NCBI GenBank assembly: GCA_041586615.1
Contig: JBFGZS010000015.1
Location: 1 to 64,000 of the forward strand
Direction of reading: 5' to 3'
From: Motiliproteus sp041586615
Lineage (GTDB): Bacteria; Pseudomonadota; Gammaproteobacteria; Pseudomonadales; Balneatricaceae
Length of the DNA stretch: 64,000 bases
The notes under the pieces were generated by a model that saw only the letters and a program-made list of their open reading frames with translations, did no database searches and was not told the origin of the DNA. The number at the start of each line of letters is the position of its first letter. The stretch's first letter is position 1. The translations under genes were made by a program, and so were the position numbers. This document shows, piece after piece, positions 8,606 through 17,400 of this stretch.

Positions 8606-9691
8606 GTGAATCACACAGTCAAATACACTTTCTGCCTGGGTCTGCTGATGCTTCTGGTCGCCTGTGGATCTGCGGGTATCAAGCCTGAGCCGCAGTCGTT
8701 GCCAGACCGTCGTGATATCGACGTGAATACGCCCGTTGAGCCCGCCTACACGGCCAATGCCGAGATAAAGGAAACAGAGCGTTTCTATTATGCCCTGCAA
8801 TTATTGGAACAGGGCGAAGAGCAGCAAGCACGGGTGGAGTTGACGGCCTTTCTTGTACACCACCCCGATAGCAATAATGCGCGTGAAATCATTCGTCAGA
8901 TCGACACCCCTGCCTCGGAGTACTACCCCAGCGCCTTTTTTGAGAGAACGCTGCAGCCGGGGGAATCGTTGTCCATACTGGCTCGGGACTACCTGGGGGA
9001 TCTGTACGCCTTCTATGCTCTCGCCAAGTACAATAATATTACACAGCTTTCACGGCTTAACGCCGGCCGGGTTATCAGGATTCCTTTAACCGAAACGGCA
9101 GTACAAATCCGAAAGAACTTGGCCAAGCAAGCCAAAGCCCCTTCCTCTAATACAGTAATCGAACCGGCATCAGGGGCCGAAGAGACACCCCCCGTTGACC
9201 ACCACCGGCTGATGGCATCCGCGCTCGCGCAAAACGACTACGCAACCGCCATAACCCATTTGGAAACACTGCGTGCTAGTCCAGGGTTTTCTGTCGCACA
9301 GGAACGCCAAGCCTCGGATATTTATCTTAGCTACGCGGGCGTCCTCGAAAACACGGCTCCGCGACAAGCAGCCTGGTACTACTTCGAAGCGGCCAAACTG
9401 CAGATCAAGCTCAATCGCTCCGAAGCCGCCCTGCGGTCATTACGGCACAGCCTGTCTCTGCACCCTGACAACCCCACGGCAGGCGAGATTTATACCATCC
9501 TCAAAGAGGAATTGACCCTCCAATACCAACGCAAGGCCAGCGTCGCCTATGCCAACCAGCAGTGGGATCTAGCTATCCGGCTCTGGACCCGGGTGTTGGA
9601 TATCGACCCCGAACACCCGCAGGCCAAAGATCACTTGGCCGACATCGAGGCACGCAAGGTCCAACCGCAGAATATGGAATCCCCACAATAA
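8606..9691 (+). CDS. LysM- and TPR-containing lipoprotein
   Basis: The 361-residue product starts with GTG and a lipoprotein signal peptide with lipobox LLVAC, so it should be membrane-anchored. A TPR-like segment (FYYALQLLEQGEEQQARVEL) comes first. A LysM domain follows at about residues 113-158 (LQPGESLSILARDYLGDLYA, then NAGRVIRIP), predicted to bind peptidoglycan. The C-terminal half holds more TPR motifs, ending in the repeat WDLAIRLWTRVLDIDPEHPQ. It converges with the minus-strand TPR lipoprotein at 9784. The shared LysM/TPR/lipoprotein design of this gene and the next two suggests one envelope-associated group. Their tie to the peptide export system is by position only. Confidence 0.8.
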   Translation: MNHTVKYTFCLGLLMLLVACGSAGIKPEPQSLPDRRDIDVNTPVEPAYTANAEIKETERFYYALQLLEQGEEQQARVELTAFLVHHPDSNNAREIIRQIDTPASEYYPSAFFERTLQPGESLSILARDYLGDLYAFYALAKYNNITQLSRLNAGRVIRIPLTETAVQIRKNLAKQAKAPSSNTVIEPASGAEETPPVDHHRLMASALAQNDYATAITHLETLRASPGFSVAQERQASDIYLSYAGVLENTAPRQAAWYYFEAAKLQIKLNRSEAALRSLRHSLSLHPDNPTAGEIYTILKEELTLQYQRKASVAYANQQWDLAIRLWTRVLDIDPEHPQAKDHLADIEARKVQPQNMESPQ

Positions 9692-9783
9692 CGTTAATGG
9701 CGTCACTGTACTGCTTCACGGGGACGGGCACTCACCCGCACCATCCAACGCCCTTGCCCGCTACATAAACGCGCCGGCAGCTA

Positions 9784-10800
9784 TCAGTGACGTTGCTTAT
9801 CCCGATTCCTGATGGCTTTTTCCAGCTGAAAACGTACTTCTGAATAACCCGGATCGTACTGCAAGGCCTGCTGCCAAACGTCGATGGCTTGATTGATATC
9901 GGAACCAAGTCGCTCTTGGCCCTGAGCAAACAGGCTAACGGCAATCTGGCGACGAACCTGGCGCCTGAAGGCTTGGTTCAGGATTGCCTGCCCCGGATAC
10001 ACTCGGGCCTGGTCAATCAGGTCCAGCGAGGCACGCAGGCGCCCTTGGCTCCTAAGCGATTGGGCCACACTAAGATAGGCCTGCAACAACCAGTTTTCCA
10101 GCGGTTCGGGGATTGGTGCCGTAAATTTTGCGTCTACCACCGCCCCGATCAAATCCTGATGTCGCCCTTGCTCATGGAGCTGCTGAAAGCGTTGCAGCGC
10201 CGTTGACAGCCCCTGTGGTGGTGGCGGCGGTGGCGGCGGCGGCGCAACCCTGGGCTCTGGATTGGATGGCAGGCTATCCTCTGGGTCGGGTGGCAAGCTA
10301 TCTTCTGAGTCGGGTCGATAGGACTCTCCATCTTCAGGGCCGCGATACGGCCTTGGACGTCCAGCTGTGCGGCTTTCCTTACGCTGCATCTGCAGGCTCA
10401 CCAACTGGCGGAGCTGTTCAACACTCTCCGCGTGGCTGGGATCGAGCATCAGCACCGCCAAAAATTCCGCGCGCGCTTGTTTCAACAGGCCTTTGCGCAC
10501 GAACTCACGTCCGCGCAGGAGCTTGGCTGCGCTAAGCGTGTCGATCTGCTGCTGTAATCGGTCAATCGTTACTTGGCGCTTTTGATCGTGCGGCTCGGCG
10601 ACAGCGAGTATCCGCCAGTGCAGCAACGCTTGGTGCACGTGGCCCTGCTGCTCCTGGGTCACGGCTGCTTGGCCATGAAAGTGTAAGAACTGCTGTCGTT
10701 TAGCGTCACTCAAGCCGGTGCGGCTATCCAGGGGCACGCTCCCGCACCCGGTCAACATCAGGCCAATCATCGCTACCCCCCGTAAGTGCAATGGCGTCAC
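9784..10800 (-). CDS. TPR lipoprotein with a proline-rich linker
   Basis: This 338-residue protein begins with GTG at 10800, overlapping by 3 bases the stop of the deacetylase gene upstream, so the two are translationally coupled. The signal peptide ends in lipobox LMLTGC. Helical TPR-like repeats flank a linker containing PDSEDSLPPDPEDSLPSNPE and a run of nine prolines. The C-terminal part keeps the pattern AIDVWQQALQYDPGYSEVRF. It probably serves as an envelope scaffold. The same TPR style appears in the lipoprotein at 8606 and in the giant kinases further along. No enzymatic motif is visible. Confidence 0.75.
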   Translation of the reverse strand: MTPLHLRGVAMIGLMLTGCGSVPLDSRTGLSDAKRQQFLHFHGQAAVTQEQQGHVHQALLHWRILAVAEPHDQKRQVTIDRLQQQIDTLSAAKLLRGREFVRKGLLKQARAEFLAVLMLDPSHAESVEQLRQLVSLQMQRKESRTAGRPRPYRGPEDGESYRPDSEDSLPPDPEDSLPSNPEPRVAPPPPPPPPPQGLSTALQRFQQLHEQGRHQDLIGAVVDAKFTAPIPEPLENWLLQAYLSVAQSLRSQGRLRASLDLIDQARVYPGQAILNQAFRRQVRRQIAVSLFAQGQERLGSDINQAIDVWQQALQYDPGYSEVRFQLEKAIRNRDKQRH

Positions 10801-11867
10801 CAGTTCCTTACCGACACGAAAACCTCAAGTTTGCGCTGAAGGCTGCTGAGGTCATCGTCCGCATAAACCATGGTTCGCCGCAACCGGTAGGGATCAGAAA
10901 AGCTAGGATTGCCACCTCGATGCACCGTGGTGGCCAGACGAAAACCATGTTTTTTTAGCAGCATCACGGCAAGGTCATTACTATCGCCGTAGGGATAGGA
11001 AAATTGATCGACCCTATGCCCTAGCCGCTGTTCTACAATTCTGCGCCCATCCGCCACCTCCGTTTCTAACCAGCGCGGGTAGTCCGCAGTCGTCCCAGGA
11101 GGCGCCACCAGGGAGGTATGACTCTTGGCGTGGGACTGGATATCCACCAGCCCGCTGGCCAACATGGTTTTCATCTGCTGCCAGCTCACGGCTGCAGGCG
11201 CACCAATAAAATCGGTATAGACAAACAGGGTGGCCGGGTAGCCGAACTCCTTAAGTATGGGGTAAGCGACCTCATAGGCCGAGCGGTACCCGTCATCGAT
11301 CGTGATAACCACGGATTTAGAGGGAATCTCCCGTTTCCCATTCAGATACTCCGGCAGCTGCGACAGACGCAGCACGTGATAACCCTGGTCGCGGATAAAT
11401 GTCAGCTGAGCCCTAAATCCGGATGCGGTCTGCTGTAGCCGATTACGGGCCTGTGGCCTGGCGGTAAAGCGGTGATAGGCGAGAATCGGAATGGTCCGGT
11501 AACCCGTACGGTACACCCCGGAAGGATTAAAAACGCGTGCCGGCGCGGCCACCAGCTCTCCGCCTTCTGGATCCAGGGCGGGATTAAGCTCACGGATACG
11601 CTGAGCATCGACGCTAGACCCGTAAAGGCGCTCGGCAATGGCATGGAAACTATCGCCGGGACGACTGCGTATCAGCAGGAAGTTAGCATCCTGGGCAATC
11701 AGCTCCTTGGCGTACAGATCCACAGTTGCCGACGGTAAAATCCCCCCGCCACAGCCGGATAGCTGCGCGATCCCCACCAGCAACGCCACCCTTGCCCACC
11801 AACTGGTGTTCGTGGTTCTGAAGCGATGCTTATTGAGGCGCGGCCTAACGGCATGCAACGGCGTCAA
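10797..11867 (-). CDS. LysM-like / polysaccharide deacetylase lipoprotein
   Basis: The 356-residue product starts with TTG at 11867, about 7 bases after GGAGGG. A hydrophobic segment ends in lipobox AQLSGC. A LysM-like module follows (RSRPGDSFHAIAERLYGSS), then a NodB polysaccharide deacetylase domain from about residue 120. Its signature motifs are VVITIDDGY for the catalytic Asp pair and SHAKSH for the metal-binding histidines. It should remove acyl groups from an envelope or capsule polysaccharide, or from peptidoglycan, at the cell surface. It is the first gene of a two-gene operon with the TPR lipoprotein. Confidence 0.82.
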   Translation of the reverse strand: MTPLHAVRPRLNKHRFRTTNTSWWARVALLVGIAQLSGCGGGILPSATVDLYAKELIAQDANFLLIRSRPGDSFHAIAERLYGSSVDAQRIRELNPALDPEGGELVAAPARVFNPSGVYRTGYRTIPILAYHRFTARPQARNRLQQTASGFRAQLTFIRDQGYHVLRLSQLPEYLNGKREIPSKSVVITIDDGYRSAYEVAYPILKEFGYPATLFVYTDFIGAPAAVSWQQMKTMLASGLVDIQSHAKSHTSLVAPPGTTADYPRWLETEVADGRRIVEQRLGHRVDQFSYPYGDSNDLAVMLLKKHGFRLATTVHRGGNPSFSDPYRLRRTMVYADDDLSSLQRKLEVFVSVRNW

Positions 11868-11967
11868 AACATAGCCCTCCCTGATCGATATGGTTCGGAT
11901 TTCAATCAGCCCAAGGCCCTGAACTCAGGGCAATGAAGTCAATGATGACAAATTGATGACAAATAAT

Positions 11968-12050
11968 GGCGTTATGCCACGGCGGTTCATCCATGAGCCG
12001 CCGATCAAGGCGACACGGCTTGCTCGGTATGACGTTGCTGCCTTGATAAT
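11968..12050 (+). repeat. Interspersed three-hairpin element, copy A
   Basis: This is one of four copies in the window (others at 28158, 44257 and 59351). The shared order is a GGC-loop-GCC arm, a GGCGGTTC/GA(G)CCGCC hairpin, then an arm pairing AAGGCGnCA with TGCnGCCTTnATA around a TGCTCGGTAT-like loop. This copy lies upstream of the second peptide promoter. Confidence 0.75.
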
Positions 12051-12083
12051 GCGGCTACTAACAAGTATTAACTATAATCCAGC

Positions 12084-12137
12084 TACTCTCCTCCACTCCC
12101 TTCTCTTCTTCTTCTCTTCTTCTTCTCTTCTCACCCC
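12084..12137. repeat. Polypyrimidine CTT/CTC tract
   Basis: The top strand is almost pure C/T for about 54 bases, with repeated TTCTTCTTCTC units. It lies between repeat copy A and the sigma-54 promoter at 12310. It could act as a flexible or triplex-prone spacer between activator sites and promoter, but no function can be shown. Confidence 0.6.
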
Positions 12138-12309
12138 TAAAAAAAGACACAGATGTTCGAAAAAAACAAACAGCTCATAGGATTTGGTTGTTAAAAACTA
12201 ACTTTATGCGTATGTCGGTACGTTGCGGGATTAACGCAGACCTACCCATTACCAGAAAATATACTTTATTTACAATAAGTTAAACAAAAATACTGGGTAC
12301 GCGCTACGA

Positions 12310-12325
12310 TGGCGCGATTTATGCT
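12310..12325 (+). promoter_or_regulatory. Sigma-54 (-24/-12) promoter of the 12417-12566 peptide gene
   Basis: The sequence TGGCGCGATTTATGCT places GG and GC exactly 10 bases apart and matches TGGC at -24 and TGC at -12. Transcription should begin near 12336, about 80 bases before the ATG. The first peptide gene has the same arrangement, which strengthens both calls. Confidence 0.75.
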
Positions 12326-12340
12326 CTATCTAATTGTAAC

Positions 12341-12379
12341 AGCCAATTGCAATAGTCAATTGCAATAGCCAATTGCATT
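12341..12379 (+). repeat. Three tandem 13-bp repeats in the peptide leader mRNA
   Basis: The unit AGCCAATTGCAAT occurs at 12341-12353, 12354-12366 (one base changed) and 12367-12379 (last bases changed). Each holds the palindrome CAATTG. The array sits just downstream of the predicted start site and upstream of the ribosome-binding site. Confidence 0.8.
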
Positions 12380-12416
12380 CTTGAAACACACGAAAGGGAA
12401 AAGAGGAGATACAGCC

Positions 12417-12566
12417 ATGGGCACCCTGATTGTAAAAGACCTAATCGTCGATAAAGAATTGGACCGCAAAGCGATGCAAGCGGTGTACGGTGGTCGGCGC
12501 TTTCCAACCCGCCTGCCACGCCGCAAGCGATACAGCTACATCTCATTGAATGGTATCTACCGATAA
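12417..12566 (+). CDS. Double-glycine-leader peptide precursor, Arg-rich core
   Basis: This 49-residue precursor starts at ATG 12417, chosen because AAGAGGAG lies 7 bases upstream; an upstream TTG (12381) lacks such a site. The leader of 26 residues contains VDKELDRKAMQ and ends VYGG, with Val-4, Met-7 and Leu-12 in the positions read by C39 exporters. The 23-residue core begins RRFPTRLPRRKRYSY. It has seven Arg, one Lys, no acidic residue and no Cys, so the net charge is about +8. This resembles a cationic antimicrobial or nucleic-acid-binding peptide. No modification enzyme is adjacent, so an unmodified peptide is likely. It precedes the 132-residue gene at 12704. Confidence 0.8.
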   Translation: MGTLIVKDLIVDKELDRKAMQAVYGGRRFPTRLPRRKRYSYISLNGIYR

Positions 12567-12586
12567 CACGCGCGTTAGGCGAACGA

Positions 12587-12618
12587 TAAAACAAACGGTA
12601 AAACAAACGGTAAAACAA
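12587..12618 (+). repeat. 12-bp tandem repeat after the peptide gene
   Basis: TAAAACAAACGG is repeated at 12587-12598 and 12599-12610, with a partial third copy to 12618. It lies between the peptide stop and the hairpin at 12628. Confidence 0.7.
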
Positions 12619-12627
12619 CAAGCGGGC

Positions 12628-12657
12628 AAGGGACGCAGACAGAGGCTGCGTTCCTTT
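12628..12657 (+). terminator. Hairpin, possible attenuator after the peptide gene
   Basis: AAGGGACGCAG pairs with CTGCGTTCCTT (11 bp, one G-U) around a 7-base loop, followed by only three T. It may reduce read-through from the peptide gene into the gene at 12704, giving more peptide than partner protein. Confidence 0.5.
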
Positions 12658-12703
12658 GCAACAGCGAACACAGGCTTGCACAGCAATCCCGGAGGGTACT
12701 TCC

Positions 12704-13102
12704 ATGACACTGCAAATCAATGAACTCTGCCACCAGATTCAGGAAGGTCAGCTAGCGTTGCTGGAAAGTGTTCCTGGTCTCAGCCTCCATACGCTGCGCA
12801 TGGAGAACCGTCAGTATTCCGGTACCGGCGGCATTAGCCAGCTGAATCATGCGTACGGTTTTGTGCCTGCCTTCCAGGATACGCTGGACCAGATCCATGA
12901 AATTTCGCGCTTCGTTGACGGTCGGGCAGCGCCTCTGCATCTGCTGGATGGGCTACCCAGTGAATGGATCATAGAGCGCTCACCCGAGGGTAAGGTGTTA
13001 GCGATCAAGGACTCGGTGATTGCTGGATTTTTACGTCAGGAGCGTTTCTATACCCGCGAGCAGGCTGCTCGAGCGGTCAAGGTAATAAATCTCGATGACT
13101 GA
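12704..13102 (+). CDS. Conserved-looking hypothetical protein next to the peptide gene
   Basis: The chosen start is ATG 12704 because GGAGGG lies 7 bases upstream; this gives 132 residues. The protein is soluble, with no signal peptide or membrane segment. It begins MTLQINELCHQIQEGQLALL and contains an aromatic/Gly stretch (ENRQYSGTGGISQLNHAYGF). The C-terminal part is mixed alpha/beta, with IKDSVIAGFLRQERFYTREQ. I do not recognise a family. It is the only gene downstream of the Arg-rich peptide on the same strand, so an immunity protein, chaperone or modification partner is possible. This is inference from position; the protein is cytoplasmic, unlike many immunity proteins. Confidence 0.65.
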   Translation: MTLQINELCHQIQEGQLALLESVPGLSLHTLRMENRQYSGTGGISQLNHAYGFVPAFQDTLDQIHEISRFVDGRAAPLHLLDGLPSEWIIERSPEGKVLAIKDSVIAGFLRQERFYTREQAARAVKVINLDD

Positions 13103-13143
13103 TCCGGTAGCGCAGGACGCCACAAGATCACCGCTAAGCCGTA

Positions 13144-14433
13144 TCAAGGTCCGGGCGGCGGGCGTTTCGCCGCCTTAAACTGTTTCGATTGAATCCCGTG
13201 TTTTTTCAACAGGGTCTGCAGGTGGGAGCGGTTAAGTTTCAATTTTTGCGCCAATTCGGTGACATTGCCAGCCATCTGCAACAACCCCTGCTCCAGATAG
13301 TTTTTTTCCGCCGCATCGCCAGCGGCTTTCTTGCATTCACTCAAGTTCAACGGTTTCTCAGGAGGCTCTGCCTCTGCAGCGGAGACCGTGTTGAAAGAGC
13401 GGACCGAGGGAGGCAGGTGCTCCAGGTCGGCGCTGCGCTCTGCCAGGCAGGAGAGTCGGAAGATAATATTGCGCAGCTCACGAATATTGCCTGGATAGGC
13501 ATAACCCAGCAGGAAGGTACGCAACCGTGGAGCCAGCTGGAGAGGCGATCGCTGCAGTTTTTCAGCGGCCTCATCACAAAAAAAATCGATCAACAGCGGG
13601 ATTTCGTCGCGCCGTTCTCGCAACGCCGGCAACGTTACCTGGATCACGCTGAGCCGGTAATAGAGATCTTCGCGAAAAGCCCCCTCGTGAGACATCGCGA
13701 GCAGATCTCTATTGGTGGCCGCGACGATACGGGTGTCAATGTTGAAAACCTCGTCGGAACCGACCCGCTGAATCTCGCTCGATTGCAGCACCCGCAACAG
13801 TTTGACCTGCCCCTGCAACGGCAGCTCCCCCACCTCATCGAGAAAGATGCTGCCGCCGTCGGCACTCTCAAACTTACCCCGACGATCACTGGTGGCCCCG
13901 GTAAAGGCGCCCTTCTTATGGCCGAACAGTTCCGATTCGATCAGATTTTCAGGGATCGCCCCGCAGTTAACGGAGATAAGCTGCTGGTCCGCCCGGTGCC
14001 CGTTGGTGTGCACCAGTTTAGCCATCAACTCCTTGCCGGTACCGCTCTCACCATCAATCAGCACCGGCAGATCGGTGGGTGCCGCCTTCTCGGCGATCTC
14101 TAGCGCTTCCAGCAGCGCCGGACTCTCGCCAAATACGCCTTCGAAGGTAAAGTTGCGATCAATCAGTTCCTGGCGCCGTTGCTGGGTGCTTTTATGCCGC
14201 GGTATTTGCGCGTCCTCTGCCGGCGACGGCTCATCGTCGGCCCCCTTGAGCCGTTCATGCCTAGAGAGCAGCATCACTTCGCTGCGCAGCGCTGCCACCT
14301 GGGCCATCAGTTTCTGCTTGTCTTCGGTATCTAATCCCGCCGACCAGCGCAGGTTTGAACGCAGTACTTCGATTTTTTCAATCAGGCCGCCATAGGCGGC
14401 ACTGGAGGTCTGTTTGCGAAAAAGACTTTTCAT
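13144..14433 (-). CDS. Sigma-54-dependent transcriptional activator without receiver domain
   Basis: The 429-residue product has a short helical N-terminus (1-95) with no REC, GAF or PAS domain. An AAA+ core follows: Walker A GESGTGKE at 128-135, the sigma-54 contact loop GAFTGA at 175-180 and Walker B SIFLDE at 195-200. A Fis-type helix-turn-helix near the C-terminus (AGNVTELAQKLKLNRSHLQT) completes it. Like PspF it must be controlled in trans. Its start overlaps the exporter stop (TAATG at 14433), so it is made from the same transcript as the secretion genes. The sigma-54 promoters at both peptide genes are its obvious targets. The nearby kinases and FHA proteins could provide the control, which is inference. 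Confidence 0.92.
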   Translation of the reverse strand: MKSLFRKQTSSAAYGGLIEKIEVLRSNLRWSAGLDTEDKQKLMAQVAALRSEVMLLSRHERLKGADDEPSPAEDAQIPRHKSTQQRRQELIDRNFTFEGVFGESPALLEALEIAEKAAPTDLPVLIDGESGTGKELMAKLVHTNGHRADQQLISVNCGAIPENLIESELFGHKKGAFTGATSDRRGKFESADGGSIFLDEVGELPLQGQVKLLRVLQSSEIQRVGSDEVFNIDTRIVAATNRDLLAMSHEGAFREDLYYRLSVIQVTLPALRERRDEIPLLIDFFCDEAAEKLQRSPLQLAPRLRTFLLGYAYPGNIRELRNIIFRLSCLAERSADLEHLPPSVRSFNTVSAAEAEPPEKPLNLSECKKAAGDAAEKNYLEQGLLQMAGNVTELAQKLKLNRSHLQTLLKKHGIQSKQFKAAKRPPPGP

Positions 14434-17400
14434 TACCCCCCCAGTTGCTTCTGAACCAGTTGATAGTACATTCCCTTACGGTCCAGCAGTTGCTGGTGGG
14501 CACCCTCTTCGACGATGGCACCTTCATAAAGCACCAGAATTTTATCGGCATTCATAACGGTACTGAGTCGGTGGGCGATCACCACCGCGGTTCTCCCCTG
14601 AAGAATATGTTGCATATTTTTGAGAATATTACTCTCAGACTGGGTATCCAGTGCCGAAGTCGCCTCGTCAAAAATCAACAGTCGCGGATCGTGATAGATA
14701 GCCCGGGCGATGCAAAGGCGCTGCATCTGGCCTCCCGACAGACCCATGCCCCGCTCCCCCACCATCTGCTCATAGCCCAACGGCAGTGCCGAAATAAACC
14801 CATGGGCATCGGCCATCTTGGCCACCTCGATAATGCGGGCACGATCCGGATTTTCATCGCCGGCGGCGATGTTCTCGGCCACGGTACCGGAGAAGAGGAG
14901 ATTGGACTGCATCACATAGCCGATCTGGGCCCGGTAATATTCTTTGTCGACCAGTTTAAGGTCGTAGTCATCCACCATTATTTTACCTTCGGTGGGGGGG
15001 TAGAACCCCACCAGCATCTTGGCCAGCGTCGTTTTCCCCGACCCACTCTGGCCAACAATGGCGATCATTTCGCCCGCTTTGATGTCACAGCTAACGTTCT
15101 CCAGCACATAGGCACTCTCCTTGCCGCCATAACGGAAATAGACGTTTTCCAGCCGGATATCACCGCGAATATTCGGCAACAGCACCCGACTGGAAATATC
15201 CTCCGGCTTCTGTTCCGGTTCCAGGTCCAGCACATCGCCCAACCGCTCCATCGCCACACCCGCTTCGTGCAACTCATCCCACAAACCCACCAGCCCCATC
15301 AACGGCGCCATCACACTGCCCATCAGCATATTGAAGGCGATCAGTTGACCGATGGTCAGCTGCTGATTCAGCACCAGGGTGGCGCCCACCCACAGCACGA
15401 CGATGGAGGTTGCCGAATTGAGAATCTGACCACCCGTCGATACCAGCGCGGTGAATTTTTGCGCGTTATACTGCACCTCCAGCGCCTTGGCATACTTCTT
15501 TTCCCACTTGATCCGCATGGCACGCTCAATCCCCATCCCCTTGATGGTTTCGGCGCCACTGAGGGACTCCATCAGTACCGATTCAGCATCGGTGGAGGTT
15601 TCGAAGCTACGGCGGGCATAGTGTTTGAGTCGTGGCGTTATCGATACCGTCAGCACCAGGATCGGTATCAACATCAACAGCAGGATCAGCGTCATCTTGA
15701 CGTTGTAGATAAACAGCACACTAAAATAGATAAACACCATCATCAGGTTAAGAATGGTGCTGATGGTCGATTCGGTAAGAAAATTCCGAATCGTCTCGTT
15801 CTCCTGAAACCGGGCAAAGATATCCCCGGTGCGCCGCTTGCTAAAAAATGACAGCGGCAGCGAAATAGCATGCTTATAAAATTGTGACATCATGCTGAAA
15901 TCGAGATTGCGCACCAGAAAACTCGACAGAAACGCCCGCATCACCGAGGTCAATTCAATAAACAGATGGGTGATCACCAACCCCACGATCAAAATAAACA
16001 ACAGATCGTAGTTCTGGTGCACCACCACCTTATCCAGCACATTCTGCATGATTACCGGCGGTGCCACCCCCAACAGCTCGATCACCATGGTCGCCAGAAA
16101 CAGGTAGCTCAGCAGTGACTTGTAGGGCCGGAGGTAACCGACAAAGCGCACCCAGGGCGAACGGGTCGCGGCCAGTTTCGCCAGGCTCGGCCCCGGGGTA
16201 AACAGCAGACAGGTGCCACTCCAGCCTTTTTCGAACTCATCCAGGGTCATCTTCTTGAATCCTACCCCGGGATCGGCAACCCAGACCCAGTGCTTGGAAA
16301 TGCCATAAACAACAATATAGTGATACCCCTCCCAGTGGGCGATAAAGGGCAGGTCAAAGCCCAACAGCGACTGATACGTGCACTGCACGCCACGGGTGCT
16401 GAACCCCAGAGATTCACCGACCTTGGCCAGACTATCCAGGGTGGCACCTTCGGTGGTGACGTTGGCCAACTCGCGTAATTTCCCCAGGGTCAGGTTGATA
16501 TCGTAGTGCTTGCAGATCATCGCCAGGCAGGCGGCACCGCAGTCCATCTCCTCTGCCTGCTCCACCAGGGGAAAACGCTTAATGATCCGCTCACCCACTT
16601 TCGGTTTCGAACTCATGTCCAGCAATAAGCGGGGGTTGCGGCGTTCTTTCAATGTCCTCTGGCGCTGCAGTTCCCGCTGATGGAAGCGGATGCGCTCCTC
16701 CAGCACCGCCTTCACCTGGCTGTTATGATCAAGAATAAAGTTAATGGTCTCTTCGGGAATCACCAACAGAACGCCATCCTCCTGAGCGATCACGGAGGCA
16801 AACTGCGGCTGTTTATGCAGACAGCTATTTTCGCCGAATACCTCACCCTGTTCCAGCGTGGCCAGAGGGTAGGTGTCCTCCTTGTCCTGGTGTACCACCT
16901 TGACCACCCCTTTGCGTACGACATACAGCCGACGATCCTCCAGTGAGTCCTGTTCCAGAATCACCTGTCCGGCCTTCACCCGTTTGATGCCAAGGGTACG
17001 GATATGGGTTTCCATCGCGGCCTTATCGATCTTGCCACGCAGATCAAACAGCTGGGTCACGACGCCCCCGGCGGCGCTGATGGCTGCGTAGCGCGCAATA
17101 AAGGTCTGTGCCGGGTCATTGCCGGCCAGGATCCGGCTCAGGGGTTCGCGTGGGATCAACAATAATTCGGTCTTTGCTGACGCGCGTACCGAATATTCTT
17201 GAACATAGTCAATCAGAATCGACTGTTCGGAGAATACATCGCCTTGCTTGCGTATACCGAGACTCTTCTCCTTGCCGTTAACCTCGTTAAAAAGCCGCAC
17301 GGTACCGGATTTCAGCACATAGATACCCGGTGCGATATCGCCGGTGCTGATCACCGAATCCCCGAATTCAAAGCTTTTCAGTTCGGCAGCAGCGGCCAGA

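Noticed and set aside
14355..15851. 498-codon plus-strand frame opposite the C39 exporter
   Set aside because: Its His/Gln-rich sequence has no domain, while the opposite strand encodes a complete ABC exporter.
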